A DNA stretch of 64,000 nucleotides from Virgibacillus sp. AGTR (lineage in GTDB: Bacteria; Bacillota; Bacilli; Bacillales; Amphibacillaceae), in the NCBI RefSeq assembly GCF_016919725.2, contig NZ_JAJERH010000008.1, positions 29,449-93,448 of the forward strand. The letters run 5' to 3'. The notes under the pieces are model-generated. The model had not been told where the DNA came from and did not search any database. It saw only the letters and a program-made list of their open reading frames with translations. Within the stretch, counting starts at the first letter, position 1. Each line of letters starts with the position of its first letter. Made by a program: the position numbers and the translations under genes. This document shows positions 25,706 through 34,825 of this stretch, in pieces.

Positions 25706-27148
25706 ATGATGGGAACTGTGATCTCTTCCAACAAGGAAGATATACTTAATTTAGATGTTACAGCTATATCCCATGCTATTAAAGAAAGACAGTTTTCAGT
25801 GTTAGAAATCGTTAGTGTTTATATAGAAAAACAAAAACAAATAAATCCGATTATTAATGCAGTAGTAGAAAATCGGTACGTTGAAGCGCTACAACAAGCA
25901 AAAGAGCTGGATATGTTTTTAAAAAATAATGAGCCATTATCCCCTCTATTTGGTGTCCCAATAAGTGTAAAAGAATCCATTCATGTCAAAGGTATGAAAA
26001 CGACTGGTGGACTAGAACATAGAAAAGACTTAATTTCTAGAAAAGACGCAGTAGTTATATCGAAATTACAGGAAGCTGGAATGATTATCTTAAGTAAGAC
26101 AAATACACCTGCCTTATGTTTTTGTCAGGAAACAGATAATCGACTATATGGTCGTACCAACAATCCTTGGGATATCAATAGGACCTGTGGAGGCTCAAGT
26201 GGAGGTGAAGGAGCCCTGTTAGCAGCAGGAGGTGCTCTTGCAGGAATTGGCTCTGACATTGGTGGTTCCATTCGATTTCCCAGTCACTTCAATGGCGTTA
26301 TTGGTTTTAAGCCCGGTTTTAAACAGGTTTCAGCTCATGGGCATTTTCCAGCTGTTACAAATGATATCCAAAATAGAATGTTAAGCATTGGACCAATGGG
26401 TAAATCCGTTCGGGATATGGAACTTATCTATTCAAGCATCTCCGAAAATGAAATAGATGATTGCTCTCTAAAGAATTTTAAGATAGAAATTTTACCTAGT
26501 AATATGGAACAACCATTAAATGAAGTAACGAAAAGACTGTTAGACGATATTGAAAAAGTACTAACAAGATCGTTTTCTACTTTTCGACGCATTCCTCCAA
26601 TGTATCATAACTGCGCTACATTATGGCAAGAAATGCTCTCAAGTAATGGCAGTGAATTAATTGAAAAAGCTGCATTTAACAATGACAGGTCTTTTCTCTT
26701 GAAATCTTTTCTTAAAGAAAAACTAACGCAACGCTCTAAGATTCATCCGTATCTGTCGAAAGCAATTTTTGGAGCAAAGCTTTTTAAACCATCGATTAGC
26801 CGCATTCGAGAGATGGAAGAGACGATTTTACAGGGAGACAAGATTCTGGGAGCGTATTTACAAAATAGGCTACTCATTTTTCCAATTTATCATACGGGAG
26901 CATTAAAGCATGGAAAAGTCTATCGACAAATATTCTCCATGCGGCGAACATTTCTCACTTACATGCCTTATGTAGCCTATGCAAATGTTTGGGGATTACC
27001 TGCATTGACCGTACCGGTAGGAAATGATGAAAATAATATGCCAATTGCTGTTCAAATAATAAGTAAATCAGGAAATGAGGATGCAATTTTTCGATTAGGA
27101 AAAATGCTTGAAAAAAAATACAGAGGCTATAAACGTTGTGAGCTTTAA
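25706..27148 (+). CDS. Amidase signature family hydrolase
   Basis: 480-residue amidase with the Ser-cisSer-Lys triad: Lys in PISVKES, the glycine/serine loop CGGSSGGEGALLA, and GSDIGGSIRFPSHF with the nucleophile Ser. C-terminal YANVWGLPALTVPVG is typical. The extra-long middle region resembles fatty-acid amide hydrolase-type amidases more than GatA, and no gatB or gatC is adjacent, so it is not the tRNA amidotransferase. GAGGAGAATGAAGG precedes two ATG codons. Substrate unknown. Confidence 0.88.
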   Translation: MMGTVISSNKEDILNLDVTAISHAIKERQFSVLEIVSVYIEKQKQINPIINAVVENRYVEALQQAKELDMFLKNNEPLSPLFGVPISVKESIHVKGMKTTGGLEHRKDLISRKDAVVISKLQEAGMIILSKTNTPALCFCQETDNRLYGRTNNPWDINRTCGGSSGGEGALLAAGGALAGIGSDIGGSIRFPSHFNGVIGFKPGFKQVSAHGHFPAVTNDIQNRMLSIGPMGKSVRDMELIYSSISENEIDDCSLKNFKIEILPSNMEQPLNEVTKRLLDDIEKVLTRSFSTFRRIPPMYHNCATLWQEMLSSNGSELIEKAAFNNDRSFLLKSFLKEKLTQRSKIHPYLSKAIFGAKLFKPSISRIREMEETILQGDKILGAYLQNRLLIFPIYHTGALKHGKVYRQIFSMRRTFLTYMPYVAYANVWGLPALTVPVGNDENNMPIAVQIISKSGNEDAIFRLGKMLEKKYRGYKRCEL

Positions 27149-27215
27149 TCCTAGCATCATTTCATACGAACTGCCTTTATTTTCTACCCATACAACTCAC
27201 TATATAGTCAAAACT

Positions 27216-27250
27216 AATACCAACACCTTTACATTAGTTGTTGGTATTTT
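27216..27250 (+). terminator. Terminator of the amidase gene
   Basis: AATACCAACA (27216-27225) pairs with TGTTGGTATT (27239-27248), followed by TTGTG. Confidence 0.75.
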
Positions 27251-27274
27251 GTGTGAAAAGGATGTGTTTAGTTG

Positions 27275-27550
27275 ATGGCAAAAGAAAAAAAGAAGACATA
27301 TTCAAACTTTACCAATGTGGAAAGTATGCACGACAAGTTAATTCCTGAGGAATTCCCAGAAGGATCTTTTGGTTCTCCAATGAATGAATATGCTCTAGTG
27401 GAAGGTAAATCGACTCCTTGGGAAAAAGGACAACGACGGGATAGTGCTTTTGTTTACCCTGATAGAGAACGTCATAAGGACTTACCTAGACAGGCTGATG
27501 GCTCACATGACCCACATAATAATCCTGATGGCGATTTTGGAAAAGAGTAG
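27275..27550 (+). CDS. Small hydrophilic cytosolic protein, unknown
   Basis: About 91 residues, strongly hydrophilic, no membrane segment. Noticeable patterns are EEFPEGSFGSPMNE, KSTPWEKGQRRDSAFVYPDRERHKDLPRQ and a His/Asp/Asn-rich end (DGSHDPHNNPDGDFGKE). Similar short proteins occur in Bacillaceae without assigned function. AAAAGGATG is 12-15 bases upstream; the start is TTG 27272 or ATG 27275. Composition suggests an intrinsically disordered, perhaps spore or stress protein, but this is a guess. Confidence 0.6.
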   Translation: MAKEKKKTYSNFTNVESMHDKLIPEEFPEGSFGSPMNEYALVEGKSTPWEKGQRRDSAFVYPDRERHKDLPRQADGSHDPHNNPDGDFGKE

Positions 27551-27574
27551 TAGCAACATCGAGCTACTGCTTTT

Positions 27575-27850
27575 TTATGTAGCAATTTTTTGAAGGACAA
27601 AATAAGCACATCCAAAATTACAGTATTCATATAAATAGTCATCTAAGGCACTTATCTTATTGTCAACAGGTGCTTTTTGGTTTTGATCTGCATAAAAGCC
27701 TTTTAATCGTAACTGGTCATAACCCCAGTCACCAACAATAAAATCATACTTAGCTAATATATCTGAGTACCGTTCTTTTAACATATCCTCACTAAATCCA
27801 TTTTTATGATTTTCCACAAGCTCGTATTTTTTCCCTTGCAACTCTATCAT
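27575..27850 (-). CDS. yutD: YutD family protein (DUF1027)
   Basis: 91-residue cytosolic protein matching YutD: YELVENHKNGFSEDMLKERYSDILAKYDFIVGDWGYDQLRLKGFY, with a C-terminal DYLYEYCNFGCAYFVLQK carrying two cysteines. Conserved and syntenic in Bacillaceae; function unknown. GGGGGGAT lies 6 bases before the ATG. It is flanked by plus-strand genes. Confidence 0.9.
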   Translation of the reverse strand: MIELQGKKYELVENHKNGFSEDMLKERYSDILAKYDFIVGDWGYDQLRLKGFYADQNQKAPVDNKISALDDYLYEYCNFGCAYFVLQKIAT

Positions 27851-27979
27851 ATAAATCCCCCCATATATCGTGTCTACAGTTTATCATCTTTTCGAAAAAC
27901 CCTCCAGAAATAAAATAGTATGATTTTCAACTCAAATTGCAAACTAATGATGAAAAGATATTTTGAATGGAGGATAGCA

Positions 27980-28546
27980 ATGAAAACAAGAACACTTATA
28001 CCAATCGGCCTGACTTCTTTGCTACTCATTACTGGTTGTGCAAATAATAACAATGCTATTGATGAAAGAGACCAAATACGGAATGAATTAGATCCCAATC
28101 AAGAGTTACGAGCTCCGGCAGAAGATGGTGCTGATGATAAACTTGGCTATGTGCGTTATACGAAAGAACAAATGGAAAATAATACAGAAAAAAATCATTC
28201 CGTAAGTATTGACCGTACTGAAATGGCGAATATGATTACGCGAATTATGTTGCGTGGTGATGCTTTCGATGAAGTCGCAACACTTGTAACGGACGAAGAA
28301 GTGTTAATTGCTTACCAAAAATCTGGCCGTTATGATCAGGATAGAACAGCGGATATGGCAAAGCGTACGGCAATGTCAGTTATGCCTAGATACTTTAAAG
28401 TATATGTCTCGGACAATACAAGTTTAATTAATGATATCCACAGTTTGCATAATCTAAGTACAACAGAAGGTGATTATGATAATACAATTCAGAGCATTAT
28501 TAAAGAAATGAAAAAATCACCTCAAGGTAGTAATAAAGGTATGTAA
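27980..28546 (+). CDS. YhcN/YlaJ family sporulation lipoprotein
   Basis: 188-residue lipoprotein. Signal peptide with lipobox LLITGC, an acidic/Asn-rich linker, then the YhcN/YlaJ domain: ADMAKRTAMSVMPRYFKVYVSDN, with VATLVTDEEVLIAYQ before it. The family is linked to the forespore inner membrane and spore germination or outgrowth. Position next to yutD and lytH fits B. subtilis YutC. ATG 27980 follows TGGAGGATAG; the open frame extends further upstream without a ribosome site. A terminator follows. Confidence 0.85.
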   Translation: MKTRTLIPIGLTSLLLITGCANNNNAIDERDQIRNELDPNQELRAPAEDGADDKLGYVRYTKEQMENNTEKNHSVSIDRTEMANMITRIMLRGDAFDEVATLVTDEEVLIAYQKSGRYDQDRTADMAKRTAMSVMPRYFKVYVSDNTSLINDIHSLHNLSTTEGDYDNTIQSIIKEMKKSPQGSNKGM

Positions 28547-28556
28547 TCAAAAACAG

Positions 28557-28598
28557 AAAGGAACTGATTGGAATTCCAATTAGTCCCTTTTATTTTAT
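28557..28598 (+). terminator. Terminator of the spore lipoprotein gene
   Basis: AAAGGAACTGATTGG (28557-28571) and CCAATTAGTCCCTTT (28576-28590) form a stem with two imperfect pairs, followed by TATTTTATT. Confidence 0.8.
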
Positions 28599-28697
28599 TG
28601 TATAATCAGAACTACTTTGACAAAAAATACAGAACATCAGCTACTTATAACGTTATTAAGTAAAGAAAATATGCGTGTAAGGTAAGGGTGAAACATT

Positions 28698-29663
28698 TTG
28701 TATGCAAAACGTTTTTTTTTCATGATCATAATTCTATTTTCGATTTTTCCGCATACATTTGCACATGCAGAAGAGAAAACGATTTATGATAAAAGAATGG
28801 CATTATTCAAAAAAACAGAAGCTTTAAGTCAAATTCCTTGGTACTATTTCGCAGCAATTGATAATTACGAGCGCAACAAAAAACAGGATTCAGATGATGA
28901 GAAAGTTATCTCTATTGAGGTGCCACCTGAATTATGGTATGGATTAGGAAATTCTTCTATGATCAAGGATGAACGATTAATCGTCTTTTTCAATGGAAAG
29001 GGTAAAGATGGCGATGGTGATCAAAAAGCCGACCCGAGAAATTCGGAAGATATTCTTCATACGATGGCAAATTATTTACTTGAATACGGTCAAACGAAGG
29101 ATGATATAAAGATTGCATTATGGAATTATTATAAGCGGGATTTATCCGTACAGACGATAATGAACACTGCAAAGGTGTTTAAGGAATTTCAAGATATTAA
29201 TTTAACGGATAGGGATTTTCCTGTTTCTATAACTCACAATTATAGTTATAGAAGCACATGGGGTGACCGAAGAGGATTTGGCGGATTACGAATTCATGAA
29301 GGTACCGATATTTTTGCAAATTATGGAACACCTGTAAAATCAACAACATATGGTGTTATAGAAATGATGGGCTGGAATCTCTATGGAGGATGGAGAATCG
29401 GTATTCGTGATATTTATAATATTTATCATTATTATGGACATATGAACGGTTACGATGATGATATTAAGGTTGGTCAAGTTGTTAAGCCTGGAGATATACT
29501 GGGGAGTGTTGGTTCGACAGGTTATGGACCGCCGGGAACATCTGGAAAATTCCCTCCACATTTACATTATGGTATGTACAAAGATAACGGCAAAAGCGAA
29601 TGGTCCTTTGATCCATACCCTTATTTACGTAAATGGGAACGAATTGCGAAACAAAAAGATTAA
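28698..29663 (+). CDS. lytH: M23 peptidase, LytH-type L-Ala-D-Glu endopeptidase
   Basis: Sporulation cell-wall peptidase of 321 residues, close to B. subtilis LytH. Signal peptide ends near HAEE. The C-terminal M23 domain has HEGTDIFAN (zinc His and Asp), GHMNGYDD, and PPHLHYGMY (HxH). LytH trims cortex peptidoglycan side chains to single L-Ala during spore formation. The likely start is TTG 28698 with AAGGGTGA 6 bases upstream. In B. subtilis lipA (yutB) lies between lytH and yutC; here the gap is only 150 bases and lipA is absent. Confidence 0.9.
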   Translation: MYAKRFFFMIIILFSIFPHTFAHAEEKTIYDKRMALFKKTEALSQIPWYYFAAIDNYERNKKQDSDDEKVISIEVPPELWYGLGNSSMIKDERLIVFFNGKGKDGDGDQKADPRNSEDILHTMANYLLEYGQTKDDIKIALWNYYKRDLSVQTIMNTAKVFKEFQDINLTDRDFPVSITHNYSYRSTWGDRRGFGGLRIHEGTDIFANYGTPVKSTTYGVIEMMGWNLYGGWRIGIRDIYNIYHYYGHMNGYDDDIKVGQVVKPGDILGSVGSTGYGPPGTSGKFPPHLHYGMYKDNGKSEWSFDPYPYLRKWERIAKQKD

Positions 29664-29756
29664 CAAGATAGTCAATTTAAACTTATATGACTTCTTCGCC
29701 TAGACTGGATAGAAAATAAATAATAAATTGAAGCGTTCAAAGGTCTGTTAGAATCG

Positions 29757-29808
29757 AAAAGGCTTCCCTTCACCTAGCTATAGCAACTAGAGAAGGGAAG
29801 TCTTTCTG
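29757..29808. terminator. Bidirectional terminator lytH / metS
   Basis: GGCTTCCCTTC and GAAGGGAAGTC form the outer stem around an inner CTAG...CTAG pairing, with T-rich flanks on both strands. Confidence 0.8.
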
Positions 29809-29835
29809 CTACAAATTCGATAAAAAGGTCACTTC

Positions 29836-29943
29836 TTATTTTACTTCTTTTGATTTCTTCACAGCATACATAACACTTGCAGCTAATCCTCCCCAAATAA
29901 TTACCATACTAAGAATCATCACTAAAATGACACTGCCAGTCAT
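29836..29943 (-). CDS. metS: MetS small subunit of NSS transporter
   Basis: 35-residue single-helix peptide: a polar start, a hydrophobic segment (VILVMILSMVIIWGGLAASVMYAV) and a basic tail KKSKEVK. It starts two bases after the NSS transporter stop, with GGGAGG overlapping the end of that gene, so it is translationally coupled. This matches the methionine/alanine importer small subunit family, first described as MetS with MetP in Corynebacterium. A terminator follows. Confidence 0.85.
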   Translation of the reverse strand: MTGSVILVMILSMVIIWGGLAASVMYAVKKSKEVK

Positions 29944-29945
29944 AG

Positions 29946-31484
29946 TTATTTGGCCTCCCTCTCCTCTGAATGCTCACTAACACCTTTAGCTTCGGACCTC
30001 CACTTAGTAGCAGCCATGACAATACCGATAATAAGGGCTGCTGCTGCAACAAACCAACCTCCAAATACGATAAATATATCTGCATATCCTTCATAATTTC
30101 CAGTTTCTGTGTCAAATTGCTTCATTAGGTTTAGTCGGAATAAATCGAACATCATATACCCCAATACTAGAGGTGTAATAACATTTAGACTTATCGACCA
30201 CCACCAACCTAGGCGAATATCAGAAATAGCATTGGCATGTGTTTTTAGATCCTTTACTTTACGAAGAATCCATGCAATAAGCACTACTTCAACAAGTCCT
30301 ATAAGCGCTACTCCAAATTGATTAATAAAGTAGTCAGCTGCATCCAAGAAGAACAGACCACCTTGAGTCGCAAATAAAAGTGAAATAATTGCGGCTATTC
30401 CACCTCCAAATAAAACTGCCTTTGATCTGGATATTTTGAATTTATCTGTTAAACCAGCAACATATGTCTCTGTAATTGACATCAATGAAGTTAATCCAGC
30501 AAGTACCAATGAAGCGAAAAACAAAAAGCCAAATAATCCATTCAGTCCTGGGAATTCATTAATTATCGCCGGAAAAACTACGAAGGCAAGACCAACTCCT
30601 CCTGAGACTACTTCCTCTACCTCTACACCGGATTGAGCTGCCATAAATCCAAGAGCAGAAAACACCCCAATACCAGCTAGTAACTCAAAGCTTGAATTAC
30701 CAAATCCTGTAATAAAGGCATTGTTGGTAATATCCGATTTCTTAGGTAAGTAGCTTGAATATGTGATCATAATAGCGAAGGCAATCGATAAACTAAAAAA
30801 TATTTGCCCATATGCTGCCACCCATACTTCTCCATCTAATATTTTACTGAAGTCTGGAGAAAAAAATGTTTGCAATCCATCCATAGCTCCGTCTAATGTA
30901 ATTGCTCGAATAACAATAATAAGGAAAATAATAACTAAAGCGGGAATAAAGATGCGGTTTGCAATTTCTATTCCTCTCTTAACTCCTTTAAATAAAATAC
31001 CTAGAACTACAACCCAAACGATAATTAATGGAATAAGTACACCTGGTACAAGACTTCCTATTTGTCCTGGTTCTACGGTACGATGTAAAAAGTCATTCAT
31101 TAAAAACCCTTCCGTATCTGCTCCCCAGCTTAAATTAATTGAGAAAACAGAATAGGATATTGCCCAGGCAATAATAACAGAATAGTACGTAGAGATAACA
31201 AACGATACGAGCACTGCCCACCAGCCAATAAATTCTGTCTTTTTATTTATTCGCTTATACGTAAGCGGTGCAGAACCACGATATTTATGTCCCATCGTAA
31301 ATTCCATAATCAAAATAGGAATACCGGCGGTTAGTAGTGCGAACAGATAAGGGATAAAAAAGGCTCCTCCACCATTCTCATAAGCGACAGCTGGAAAACG
31401 CCAAATATTTCCTAGTCCAACCGCTGAACCCACAGCAGCCATAATAAACCCTGCTCTTGTCCCCCATTGTGAACGAGTTTCCAT
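29946..31484 (-). CDS. metP: Sodium-dependent amino acid transporter, NSS family (MetP-like)
   Basis: 512-residue neurotransmitter:sodium symporter family protein with about 11-12 transmembrane helices. N-terminal WGTRAGFIMAAVGSAVGLGNIWRFPAVAYENGGGAFFIPY carries the unwound TM1 sodium/substrate site. Coupling with MetS suggests import of methionine or alanine, but specificity is inferred. AGGAGG precedes the ATG. It is driven by a consensus SigA promoter at 31570-31598. Confidence 0.9.
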   Translation of the reverse strand: METRSQWGTRAGFIMAAVGSAVGLGNIWRFPAVAYENGGGAFFIPYLFALLTAGIPILIMEFTMGHKYRGSAPLTYKRINKKTEFIGWWAVLVSFVISTYYSVIIAWAISYSVFSINLSWGADTEGFLMNDFLHRTVEPGQIGSLVPGVLIPLIIVWVVVLGILFKGVKRGIEIANRIFIPALVIIFLIIVIRAITLDGAMDGLQTFFSPDFSKILDGEVWVAAYGQIFFSLSIAFAIMITYSSYLPKKSDITNNAFITGFGNSSFELLAGIGVFSALGFMAAQSGVEVEEVVSGGVGLAFVVFPAIINEFPGLNGLFGFLFFASLVLAGLTSLMSITETYVAGLTDKFKISRSKAVLFGGGIAAIISLLFATQGGLFFLDAADYFINQFGVALIGLVEVVLIAWILRKVKDLKTHANAISDIRLGWWWSISLNVITPLVLGYMMFDLFRLNLMKQFDTETGNYEGYADIFIVFGGWFVAAAALIIGIVMAATKWRSEAKGVSEHSEEREAK

Positions 31485-31569
31485 TACAATACCTCCCCCT
31501 CTTCCTTACCAAAATAGTTGGTTTAAGGAATGTTTTTAAAGTTTTATTTTTTCAGATATTTCTGTTTGT

Positions 31570-31598
31570 ATTATAACGGTACTTTTATACTATGTCAA
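31570..31598 (-). promoter_or_regulatory. SigA promoter of metPS
   Basis: On the minus strand TTGACA (31598-31593), a 17-base spacer and TATAAT (31575-31570), both exact consensus, leaving a leader of about 75 bases. Confidence 0.88.
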
Positions 31599-31861
31599 AG
31601 AATTATTTGAATTTCAAGATATTTCTAATTTTAATTAACAAAAAAACAGCATATATAGTTATTAGATATTTTTAAACAATTATTATAGGCTTTTAGATTA
31701 GGTTATTCGTTACTTCTCCAGAAGAAAAAATACTCGATTCCTCATCGTAACACTAGAGATTCTTCGGGTATTTGTACAAAGCTTCTAGCTACATTCCCTC
31801 CACACAGAACAAAGACTTCATTTCGTAGCTTTAAAAGTTGGACAATATTTTTTCTACTATA

Positions 31862-31893
31862 TAAAAATACTGCCGAGAAAAAATTCCCGACAG
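31862..31893 (-). terminator. Terminator of the lysine transporter gene
   Basis: On the minus strand CTGTCGGGA and TCTCGGCAG form a 9-bp stem with two G-U pairs (31870-31893), followed by TATTTTTAT. Confidence 0.75.
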
Positions 31894-32087
31894 CTTGGAT
31901 TTTAGCTTAAAGTTTTTATTTCCACAGAATACCATCGCCATGTTATTTAAACTGACTACAACAAGCGAAGTTTTCTATTGTAAGCACCGTAAGAGTATAA
32001 CCTATTGGTCTCTATTCTAAACCGGCGATTTTACTGTATGTTACATGCCCGATACATAATCATTCGTAGCATAACACCGATCTCGTA

Positions 32088-33638
32088 TTATGACTTTGTG
32101 TTCGATAAAAAGTGCAGGATTAATGCAATAGCTAAGACGATAACAAGTGTAGCAATTAAAGGAAATACGACTTGATTGGTGAAACCAATTATAAGATAGC
32201 CAATTCCAGCTGAAACAGCTGCCAAAATCGCATATGGCAATTGAGTCAAGACATGATCAATATGATTTGCACCAGCACCCGTTGAAGATAGAATTGTCGT
32301 ATCCGATATTGGTGTACAATGATCACCAAAAACAGAACCAGCAAGCACTGCAGCCATAGAAGGTAATAACATAGAAATATCTGTAATTACTGTCACCTCA
32401 GCTGCGATCGGAAGCATGATACCGAATGTCCCCCAGGATGTGCCTGTAGCTAAGGCCATAAATCCTGCAATCAAGAAGAATAACAACGGTAACCATGCCG
32501 GACTAATCGAAGCATTATCTACAATTTGTGCTAAATACTCCCCTGTTTTTAATGTTCCTATCACTGAACCAATTGTCCAGGCCAATAATAGTATATAAAT
32601 AGCAGGAAGCATTGTTTTCAAACCTTCTACAATAATTTTTCCTGCGTTGCTTTTCGGTTTCCTTTGTAATCCATGAAAAACAAATGATGTTAAAACAGCG
32701 ATTGTACCACCAATAAATAGCGATAGATTAACATTCGTATTTGCAAAAATGGATATAATGCTAACATTACCATCGCTTGCATTTGCACCTGTAACAAGCA
32801 TGGATACCACAGTAGCAAGAATCAAAACACCAATTGGGACAAGAAGATGATAGATTTTCCCATCTGTATGTGCTGCAAACGTATCGGTTAAATCTCCCGG
32901 TACTCTATCCTGCTTAGGATTTAGTAATTCTCCTGTCTGAATTGCCCTTTGCTCATGTGCTTTCATCGGGCCAATATCCATCTTTAAGTAGGCTACTAAA
33001 AACACAAGTAGTATGGCTCCTAATGCATATAAATTATATGGGATCATTTTAATAAACGCCTCTAAAGGTCCTATATCTGTGATGCCATTTGCTACAAATA
33101 AGCCACCAATAATACCAATGATATATGCTCCCCAGCTCGATATCGGTGATATTACCGTAACTGGTGCCGAAGTTGAATCAATAATATAGGCTAGCTTTGC
33201 TCGTGAAATCTTATGTCGATCTGTTAAGGGTCTTGCTATTTGCCCTACAGCCAAGCTGTTAAAATAATCATCAATAAAAATGATAATACCTAGCACCGCA
33301 CTCATTGCTTGCGCACCGACTCTTGTTTTTACACGTTTGATCATCCATTCACCGAAGGCTCGACTCCCACCTGAAGCTTGGAGAAAAGCTGTCATTATTC
33401 CTAATAAAAGTAAAAATCCTAATAACAGAAGGTTACCTGTATTTAGCGAGCCTTCCGATATAAATATAGTATAAATAATAATTCCTATTTCCTTTAGGGA
33501 ATCCCATATTGAAAAATCATGAATGAGAAGTGCTCCTGCTACAATCCCAGTTCCTAAAGATAATAATACATTTCTCGTTACTAATACCAATACGAGCATT
33601 AATATTGCAGGAATAAGGGAAAAAATTGTTCCTTCCAT
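32088..33638 (-). CDS. lysW: NhaC-family transporter, probable lysine transporter (LysW-like)
   Basis: 516-residue membrane protein of the NhaC superfamily with about 12 helices. Conserved segments are IIFIDDYFNSLAVGQIARPLTD, STSAPVTVISPISSWGAYIIG, ALATGTSWGTFGIMLP and SVFGDHCTPISDTTILSS. By sequence alone it would be called a Na+/H+ antiporter. However, a lysine riboswitch plus terminator precedes it, and lysine-riboswitch-controlled NhaC proteins have been proposed as lysine transporters (LysW). ATG 33638 follows GTGGAGGTTACAAC; the frame is open further upstream without a ribosome site. Confidence 0.85.
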   Translation of the reverse strand: MEGTIFSLIPAILMLVLVLVTRNVLLSLGTGIVAGALLIHDFSIWDSLKEIGIIIYTIFISEGSLNTGNLLLLGFLLLLGIMTAFLQASGGSRAFGEWMIKRVKTRVGAQAMSAVLGIIIFIDDYFNSLAVGQIARPLTDRHKISRAKLAYIIDSTSAPVTVISPISSWGAYIIGIIGGLFVANGITDIGPLEAFIKMIPYNLYALGAILLVFLVAYLKMDIGPMKAHEQRAIQTGELLNPKQDRVPGDLTDTFAAHTDGKIYHLLVPIGVLILATVVSMLVTGANASDGNVSIISIFANTNVNLSLFIGGTIAVLTSFVFHGLQRKPKSNAGKIIVEGLKTMLPAIYILLLAWTIGSVIGTLKTGEYLAQIVDNASISPAWLPLLFFLIAGFMALATGTSWGTFGIMLPIAAEVTVITDISMLLPSMAAVLAGSVFGDHCTPISDTTILSSTGAGANHIDHVLTQLPYAILAAVSAGIGYLIIGFTNQVVFPLIATLVIVLAIALILHFLSNTKS

Positions 33639-33750
33639 TGTTGTAACCTCCACTATGATTGTTTGCAATAATGAAAGAAAACATACTGTTCAAGAAAATG
33701 GGATACGTGGAAAACGGGGCTGCGTCAGAGAATGGGGGCTCTGTAAACAC

Positions 33751-33785
33751 AAAAAGACAATGATAGAAAATAACCTACCATTGCC
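33751..33785 (-). terminator. Riboswitch-controlled terminator before lysW
   Basis: On the minus strand GGCAATGGTAG and CTATCATTGTC (33785-33756) form an 11-bp stem followed by TTTTTGTG, about 25 bases after the aptamer and before the gene. It is the expression platform. Confidence 0.85.
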
Positions 33786-33811
33786 TTTACAATATACGTT
33801 ATCCTCCATTT

Positions 33812-33998
33812 CGATCAGTAGTTCTCCATGCACATTGCTTCTTGCATGACAGTATACTTCTTATTCAAAAGCACACCAGCAATAATAAGGAAGACACTTA
33901 TTATGCTTCGGCAATACATCCTTTCATCAATCATCATCGTTGTCATCCTCCGACTGATTAATCATATCCATTGCACCTCTACCTCACCGATCTGATAA
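33812..33998 (-). promoter_or_regulatory. Lysine riboswitch (L box)
   Basis: Read on the minus strand it has the conserved L-box blocks in order: GGTGAGGTAGAGGTGC, AGTCGGAGGA, GATGAAAGG, TGCCGAAGC, TGCTGG, CTGTCAT and CATGGAGAACTACTG. The closing strand pairs with the GGTAG block (P1). Together with the terminator downstream it should stop transcription of the transporter when lysine is plentiful. Confidence 0.92.
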
Positions 33999-34043
33999 GG
34001 TTTAAATATTCAACTAGCTAATAATAATTATTATAACAAGTAC

Positions 34044-34823
34044 TTAATCAATATTCAAGTCATCCTTGGGAACGGCTATGTTTGGACCACTACTTCCTTC
34101 TCCACCACCAAAAAATTCTGGAACATCACCCATAAGTACCCTTGAGTCAACATATACCTTCGTTGTAATTTCCGCAGGCTCGGTCGTAAATGGTACGACA
34201 ATCTGTGCATTAACGGTAACCGGTATATAAATTTCAAACAATGCAGCATTAATACCAAATTCTTTCATTTCGTATTTTATATCTGATTGAATACTGCCAA
34301 CAATTTCAAAATGAACAGGGACTTTGGGTCCTAAATTAGCTAAAATAGTACTTCCGGTCACTTGACCGATGGGAATCTCGACTACCGTTGGATCTTTGTC
34401 AGCAAGTTCATTTGCTGAATCTCCGTAATCCTTTGGTTCCATATCTGGATCATCCGTATTTAACATTTCTCCTTTGTTCATTCCGTATAAAAAGTATTCC
34501 GCTCTAATGGTAGCAGCTCGCAATGCTCTGCTCACTGCTGAAGCATTCCAACCAACAATGGTAGGATATCCATTTTCATCTTTACTAACGTCCATTAAGT
34601 CTTCAAAGCTTATGTTTTCCGTTGACTTCACAGCTTCATTAATCGTTCTAGTCGCGAATTCAACTGTCTTCCTTTTGGCTATCTCCATCAGTGGAGGAGT
34701 TATCCCTTTATCTACTATTAGAATACTAAGGGAGGTTAATATGACAAATGTAATTGAAGTCATTAAAAAAATCGCCTTAGCTGGAGAAGTTGCTTTTATC
34801 TTTAATCCTGATCGTCTACCCAT
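34044..34823 (-). CDS. yunB: Sporulation protein YunB
   Basis: 259-residue protein with an N-terminal membrane helix (about 15-38) and an extracytoplasmic YunB domain: TRTINEAVKSTENISFEDLM, IPIGQVTGSTILANLGPKVPVHFEIVGSIQSDIKYE, and INAALFEIYIPVTVNAQIVVPF. B. subtilis yunB is SigE-dependent and needed for efficient sporulation. Its ATG lies seven bases after a GGGGG ribosome site, which itself lies in the 3' arm of the upstream gene's terminator, with the T run as spacer. An acidic, Gly-rich tail ends the protein. Confidence 0.9.
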   Translation of the reverse strand: MGRRSGLKIKATSPAKAIFLMTSITFVILTSLSILIVDKGITPPLMEIAKRKTVEFATRTINEAVKSTENISFEDLMDVSKDENGYPTIVGWNASAVSRALRAATIRAEYFLYGMNKGEMLNTDDPDMEPKDYGDSANELADKDPTVVEIPIGQVTGSTILANLGPKVPVHFEIVGSIQSDIKYEMKEFGINAALFEIYIPVTVNAQIVVPFTTEPAEITTKVYVDSRVLMGDVPEFFGGGEGSSGPNIAVPKDDLNID

Positions 34824-34825
34824 CT

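Larger units (their letters stand above)
31485..32087. other. metP promoter region and lysine-transporter terminators
   Basis: No gene. On the minus strand it holds a terminator at 31862-31893, a weaker hairpin with T6 near 31732-31780, and the metP promoter. A riboswitch or T-box was looked for and not found. Confidence 0.45.

Noticed and set aside
30763..31155. 130-residue open frame opposite the NSS transporter
   Set aside because: It mirrors the codon pattern of the transporter on the other strand and has no independent support.
31700..31850. Possible T-box or riboswitch before metP
   Set aside because: No T-box sequence or other aptamer core could be found; only weak hairpins.
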